From the NCBI RefSeq assembly GCF_947242115.1, contig NC_074720.1:27099377-27163376 (forward strand): DNA of 64,000 nt, given 5' to 3'. The position numbers and the translations under genes were made by a program. Origin of the DNA: Biomphalaria glabrata (taxonomy: Eukaryota; Mollusca; Gastropoda; Planorbidae). Positions 61,051 to 64,000 of the stretch are shown here, one piece after another; the stretch's first letter is position 1; each line of letters begins with the position of its first letter. The notes beneath the pieces are model-generated. The model worked only from the letters and a program-made list of their open reading frames with translations, was not told the origin of the DNA and searched no databases.

Positions 61051-62530
61051 TATATATATATATTAAGATTCTTAAAGTAATGTATATTATTCTTTATTAT
61101 TCTAGCCAGCCTTTTGCTGCTGAGCAGTAGGCTCTTTGCAGTCTGTTCTTAGGAAAAGTAGCATGATGTTTTTCTGAGCTTTTAGAGTCTAAAATGTAGA
61201 TACTTCCACTTAGATTGTTGGTTAGATTTGGTTTGAATAAGGTGTGTCCGAGGCGAATCACATTCTAAGAGGGTATGATTGACGGAAATAATGGGTAATG
61301 GTTTGAAAATGATTGAGCGGATGATCCTAGCGATGGCATTAAGATGTTACAGACAAATCCTATTGATCACATACAAAGACCGCATCACAAACGAAGAGAT
61401 TAGAAATATGATTACAACGGCAATTGTGACCCTTCGATGACCTGCTAACTAGTGTCAATAATACAAATGTAAAATGTATGGCCATATGACAAGGTCCTCA
61501 GGGCTCGCAAAGAGCTTCCTTCAGGGAACAGTGCCAGGAAAATGAAGAAGAGGCAGACTGAGAAAGCGATAGGAAGACAACATAGGCGAATGTACGGGCC
61601 TGCTATTAAAAGAGATTCTATCCAATACAAAAGACAGAGAAGAAAGGAGAAAGATAGTCAACAGATCATGTGTGGTGCCTCAATGGTTCAACGGATAAAG
61701 GGATAGGTGAAGGTGAATTATTGAGCATTCATTTAATAAGTAAATATATACAAGTATAAGTCTTATTTATGCTATGAATAATGTTAATGCAATACATTTT
61801 ATAGCCCTACATATGGGATGTGTTTGCTATAATTATTGGGCACAAATATTTCTTTTATTTTTAGGCACACGAGCTCTAATAAGTATTGATCATATGCATT
61901 CTGTACGTTTTGGGTAAATGCATTTTAAAAAGTACTGGACACAAATATTTAATTATTATGGCATGTATTTTATAAACTAAAGGTAAAATTTAATTGTATG
62001 GAGACATAGATGTACTGGTACTGAGAACACTCAATCGAAGAGTTTTTGTCCAGTGCTTTTGGAAAAGAAAATGTAAGCCCCTCAAGCCCAGACTTTGATG
62101 AGGATGACTATTATTTGCTTACCTCTTGATTCTCTAAAATCATCTGTTCAGTTAGCAATCTCCTCAATATGAAGTCCTCCGAAACAAGACACAGCCGAGA
62201 CAGAGCAATAAGACGAGACAGCTGTTTACGCCTGGACTCCTCGTGCCCTACCCATAACAGTATGGCGTCTATAACCTTTTGTTGGGCCAAGACAGAAATA
62301 TATTTTTTTATTATCCATAATGTATAACTATGAATGTAACAAGGGCTAATACGAAAATTGACAATTAACTTCTGACTAGTGCAGTATACCTCTTCCTCAT
62401 TCGGTACATTCAAGTCCTCACTGGCAACCATAAGACAAATGTCATCAATGTCACAAGCCAAGAAATCCTCAGTACTCTTGATGGACGGGAATTCCCGATG
62501 CACAAAGTTCCACGCTTCATTGGCTAAAAC
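54392..62530 (-). CDS. Kelch-like protein gene, BACK and Kelch parts (5' end outside window)
   Basis: Nine minus-strand exons with GT-AG borders and matching phases encode about 425 residues: 62,390-62,530 (start uncertain), 62,123-62,275, 59,209-59,363, 58,848-58,977, 56,425-56,541, 55,525-55,630, 55,018-55,187, 54,747-54,905, 54,392-54,541. The first two give a BACK domain, the rest Kelch blades ending in a stop. BTB-BACK-Kelch proteins usually serve as substrate adaptors of Cullin-3 ubiquitin ligases or as actin-linked proteins. The BTB domain is not in the window, and the region right of 62.54 kb is repeats, so the gene continues beyond the edge. Only some blades keep the double Gly, so it is a divergent, possibly lineage-expanded member. 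No orthologue is assigned. Confidence 0.9.
54747..54905 (-). CDS. Kelch-like gene: Kelch exon
   Basis: 53 codons: [20 protein letters not shown], then [20 protein letters not shown] and [13 protein letters not shown]. The double Gly is replaced by 'IIAGE', a divergent blade. Acceptor TTCTCTAG, donor CCG|GTAAGC. Confidence 0.9.
55018..55187 (-). CDS. Kelch-like gene: Kelch exon
   Basis: Reads [20 protein letters not shown], then [20 protein letters not shown] and a [10 protein letters not shown] end. 'KVIICGGK......TVQCFNT.TN....' is a Kelch blade. Acceptor ATCCTCAG, donor CAG|GTAACT; phase 1 in, 0 out. Confidence 0.95.
55525..55630 (-). CDS. Kelch-like gene: Kelch exon
   Basis: Reads [20 protein letters not shown], then [15 protein letters not shown]. 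'SVECYD....VWTDVG' is the usual Kelch inter-strand pattern. Acceptor GTGACCAG at 55,631, donor ATAG|GTCAGC; phase 0 in, 1 out. Confidence 0.9.
55705..56150 (-). mobile_element. LINE 3' end in a Kelch-gene intron
   Basis: The minus strand is open for '[20 protein letters not shown]' and '[14 protein letters not shown]', followed by an untranslated end 'TTGTAAGACAAATTTCCATA', 'CGGACAATAAAG' and an (ATT)n tail. This is a common non-LTR 3' end in invertebrates. 5' truncated. Confidence 0.75.
56425..56541 (-). CDS. Kelch-like gene: Kelch exon
   Basis: 39 codons: [20 protein letters not shown], then [19 protein letters not shown]. The clearest Kelch blade in the gene (W..L.PM...R....V....LYVLGG). 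Acceptor TTTTTCAG, donor GAG|GTACAT. The 2.3-kb intron before it holds a minisatellite and a Helitron. Confidence 0.95.
56640..57410. repeat. 17/19-bp minisatellite in a Kelch-gene intron, about 43 copies
   Basis: Units GTGTCACATCCCTCACA (17 bp) and GTTAGTCACATCCCTCACA (19 bp) alternate irregularly with CCATCACA variants. The plus frame is open by chance. Confidence 0.95.
57601..58183 (+). mobile_element. 583-bp Helitron carrying the tail of its helicase
   Basis: Starts TCTCTATATATAATTCTC after an A and ends GACTAG before a T, with a GCGT...ACGC stem shortly before the end. Inside, the plus strand reads [41 protein letters not shown] and then [13 protein letters not shown]. These are the last helicase motifs of the Pif1-like domain of Helitron Rep-helicases. 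The N-terminal Rep and most of the helicase are deleted. It sits in an intron in antisense to the Kelch-like gene. Confidence 0.85.
58232..58385. repeat. 19-bp minisatellite, about 8 copies
   Basis: The unit TTTTAACACTAAACACAGG repeats with slight changes next to the Helitron end. Confidence 0.9.
58497..58575. repeat. 19-bp minisatellite, about 4 copies
   Basis: The unit TTTGATACACTGTCACATC. Same intron. Confidence 0.85.
58848..58977 (-). CDS. Kelch-like gene: Kelch exon
   Basis: Reads [20 protein letters not shown], then [20 protein letters not shown]. 'W..LP..P.....' followed by 'DDIFVAGG' is a Kelch blade with a double Gly. Phase 2 in, 0 out; donor CAG|GTAGAT. Confidence 0.9.
59045..59178. 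repeat. (TCTA)n microsatellite
   Basis: Tetranucleotide run with a few TTTA and TCTAA variants, in the short intron between two Kelch-gene exons. Confidence 0.95.
59209..59363 (-). CDS. Kelch-like gene: BACK-to-propeller linker exon
   Basis: Reads [20 protein letters not shown], then ECPPSAMYR and [18 protein letters not shown]. The '[18 protein letters not shown]' stretch corresponds to the linker found after BACK in Kelch-like proteins; 'VMIVLGEG' begins blade 1. Phases 0 in and 2 out. A 2.76-kb intron precedes it. Confidence 0.9.
59845..60110 (+). mobile_element. tRNA-derived SINE
   Basis: 'GTTAAGCGCTCGGCTTCTCAAC' (A-box side), 'GAATTCGAATC' (B box), 'GGGCGCCCCTGAGCCCACC', 'TGGCCGGTATACTGACCACA', 'TGACACCCCGCTCGTTAACCG' and 'GACCTCAGCATTGTCTGCCC' form a full SINE of a family widespread in aquatic animals. 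Tail near 'GAAAGGGAAACTTTACTTTA'. Confidence 0.85.
60251..60352. repeat. Near-perfect ~48-bp inverted repeat (hairpin) in a Kelch-gene intron
   Basis: The left arm 60,251-60,299 (starting ACCATCATCACTTCAAAC) pairs with 60,307-60,352, with a 3-base bulge and a few mismatches around a 7-base loop. The foldback is about 102 nt, the size of a miRNA precursor or a small foldback transposon. Confidence 0.85.
60450..60610 (+). mobile_element. tRNA-like SINE head (probable)
   Basis: 'AGCAGAGTGGTTAGTACATTC' (A-box-like) and 'CACGAGTTCAAATTCAGG' (B-box-like), followed by a C/T-rich body. It runs into the minus-strand SINE on its right. Confidence 0.55.
60625..60785 (-). mobile_element. SINE 3' half, inverted
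   Basis: The complement reads 'GCTGGCCACATGACACC', 'GTTAACCGTAGGCCACAG', 'ACAGATGACCTTTACATC' and ends 'GAAAGGGAAAC' + poly-T, matching the 3' half of the SINE at 59,845-60,110. Confidence 0.8.
61340..61720 (+). mobile_element. LINE C-terminus, decayed
   Basis: The plus strand, in shifting frames, reads [18 protein letters not shown], then [20 protein letters not shown] and PQWFNG*RDR. This is the conserved tail 'YKDRVTNEEV...[19 protein letters not shown]...VVPQRP..L.DR' of a common invertebrate LINE. Several frame changes. Located in the 2.76-kb Kelch-gene intron. Confidence 0.75.
62123..62275 (-). CDS. Kelch-like gene: exon encoding second half of BACK
   Basis: 51 codons: [20 protein letters not shown], then [20 protein letters not shown]. 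The '[12 protein letters not shown]' junction with the previous exon (phase 0) matches the family pattern 'SEEEVFEAVLRWV'. Donor GAG|GTAAGC. The intron before it is only 114 bp. Confidence 0.9.
62390..62530 (-). CDS. Kelch-like gene: exon encoding first half of BACK
   Basis: Reads [20 protein letters not shown], then [20 protein letters not shown] and PNEEE before the donor GAG|GTATAC. The pattern 'FL..DID.I..M..SEDLNV..EEEV' is the BACK domain core. Upstream border uncertain: acceptor either GGTTTTAG (exon starts 62,523) or GAAAAG (62,530). An in-frame ATG at 62,542 also exists, but a start here would lack BTB. Confidence 0.85.
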
Positions 62531-62716
62531 CTTTTCAAACATAAGTATACATAGTTTAGCATTGAGTTGCTATTGCTCTAAGGTAGATGACTAGTACCTC
62601 GACAAAATAGATCCTTACGCTTTCAATAAATATACAATGTGAAATATAGGTTCAGAATATTTTTAACTTTCATCAACTTCTTACATTTAAACAATTCTAC
62701 AAAATGCTGCCAATAC

Positions 62717-64000
62717 ATGGGCGTAGCCAGGATTTATGTGTGCGTATGTATGTGTGTGTATGTATGTGTGTGTGTATATGTAATAATTTTCATTACATTC
62801 CGAACCTTCATTCTTTCGGACGTTTTTTTTGTACCTTAGAATAGGTTCTCCATTGAGTTAGTGGAAAGACAGTAGACACTCCGCCCTTAGAATAGTTTCT
62901 CCATTGAGTTAGTGGAAACAATGTAGACACTCCGCCCTTAGAATAGGCTCTTCATTGAGTTAGTGGAAATACAGTAGACACTCCGCCCTTAGAATAGGTT
63001 CTCCATTGAGTTAGTGGAAAGACAGTAGACACTCCGCCCTTAGAATAGGTTCTCCATTGAGTTAGTGGAAAGACAGTAGACACTCCGCCCTTAGAATAGG
63101 TTCTCCATTGAGTTAGTGGAAAGACAGTAGACATTCCGCCCTTAGAATAGGTTCTCCATTGAGTTAGTGGAAAGACAGTAGACACTCCGCCCTTAGAATA
63201 GGTTCTCCATTGAGTTAGTGGAAAGACAGTAGACACTCCTCCCTTAGCATAGGTTCTCCATTGAGTTAGTGGAAACACTGTAGACACTCCGCCCTTAGAA
63301 TAGGTTCTTCATTGAGTTAGTGGAAAGACAGTAGACACTCCGCCCTTAGAATAGGTTCTCCATTGAGTTAGTGGAAAGACAGTAGACACTCCGCCCTTAG
63401 AATAGGTTCTCCATCGAGTTAGTGGAAACACTGTAGACACTCCGCCCTTAGAATAGGCTCTTCATTGAGTTAGTGGAAAGACAGTAGACACTCCGCCCTT
63501 AGAATAGGTTCTCCATTGAGTTAGTGGAAAGACAGTAGACACTCCGCCCTTAGAATAGGTTCTCCATTGAGTTAGTGGAAACACTGTAGACACTCCGCCC
63601 TTAGAATAGGTTCTTCATTGAGTTAGTGGAAAGACAGTAGACACTCCTGCTATGGCGCTGTGAGCTCCAACATTTATTTCCGGTATTTAAACCTAAAAAA
63701 CAAATGCCTATTCTGAGGTATCTACAGTGCATTACCCTGCTACTCTGGAACTGTTCTAGTTTCCAGGTTTTCTTTAGTTAAAGAATCCGAGAGACAGTAG
63801 ACACTCCGCCCTTAGAATAGGTTCTCCATCGAGTTAGTGGAAACACTGTAGACACTCCGCCCTTAGAATAGGCTCTTCATTGAGTTAGTGGAAAGACAGT
63901 AGACACTCCGCCCTTAGAATAGGTTCTCCATTGAGTTAGTGGAAAGACAGTAGACACTCCGCCCTTAGAATAGGTTCTCCATTGAGTTAGTGGAAACACT
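62717..64000 (-). repeat. LINE 3' end (inverted) expanded by a 51-bp minisatellite
   Basis: It opens with ATGGGCGTAGCCAGGAT, the complement of the LINE terminus at 2,402-2,426, then a GT-rich tract and 'CATTACATTCCGAACCTTC' as in 1-120. A 51-bp unit (GTAGACACTCCGCCCTTAGA...) follows about 15 times (62,870-63,640), then a single-copy UTR stretch (63,650-63,790), then more units to the edge. The minus frame is open because 51 is a multiple of three; not a gene. Confidence 0.85.

Noticed and set aside
62952-63287. 111-codon minus frame with a 17-residue repeat
   Set aside because: Produced by the 51-bp minisatellite.

Overview
The window is AT-rich animal DNA dominated by repeats. Introns, tRNA-derived SINEs, several LINE families, hAT, Kolobok and Helitron elements, Gypsy LTR fossils, (TA)n tracts and a very frequent CTAGATCT-type dispersed motif all point to a heterobranch gastropod genome, probably a freshwater snail of the Biomphalaria/planorbid kind. 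That placement is an inference from repeat style, not from a marker gene. No rRNA, ordinary tRNA gene or CRISPR was seen.

Only two host genes can be supported, both on the minus strand. (1) The 3' part of a Kelch-like (BACK plus Kelch propeller) gene lies at 54.39-62.53 kb. It has nine exons with consistent splice phases and a terminal stop; its BTB exon(s) must lie beyond the right edge. (2) Three exons of an unrecognised gene lie at 7.17-14.30 kb; the last carries the stop. Its introns are filled with transposons, and its 5' exons lie at higher coordinates that I could not identify.

Layout: 0-2.4 kb LINE 3' ends and their tandemly repeated 3' UTRs, then (TA)n. 2.8-3.3 kb two short minisatellites. 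4.3-4.9 kb a LINE tail. 7.2-14.3 kb the unrecognised gene, holding a Helitron with a nested hAT, a Kolobok-like THAP element and a Gypsy relic with a 537-bp duplication. 15.2-16.3 kb an RTE-type LINE. 17.6-23.9 kb a Gypsy fossil split by a LINE and a hAT-like element. 24.6 kb a SINE. 25.3-28.6 kb a three-level nest (hAT, Helitron, hAT). 30.4-31.4 kb a TIR element. 31.7-34.9 kb a solo LTR split by a 2.5-kb TIR element. 35.1-38.8 kb a tandem pair of one 1.8-kb TIR element. 40-42.5 kb a SINE, dispersed repeats and a LINE end. 42.8-47.8 kb a giant inverted pair of 30-bp minisatellite arrays that is open for hundreds of codons. 47.8-49.1 kb a LINE reverse transcriptase fused to the array edge. 49.3-51.7 kb hAT-like, LINE and SINE pieces. 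54.4-62.5 kb the Kelch-like gene, whose introns hold minisatellites, a 583-bp Helitron, SINEs and a miRNA-like hairpin. 62.7-64 kb the same LINE-UTR repeat family as at the left edge, here with a 51-bp minisatellite.

The most unusual objects are the inverted minisatellite, the tandem TIR pair with three copies of an 8-bp target repeat, the Kolobok-like element with a decayed THAP domain and paired CRE sites, the nested element stack at 25-28.6 kb, and the intronic hairpin at 60.25 kb. I found no clear evidence of a new functional gene system; most of the structure is explained by transposition and satellite dynamics.
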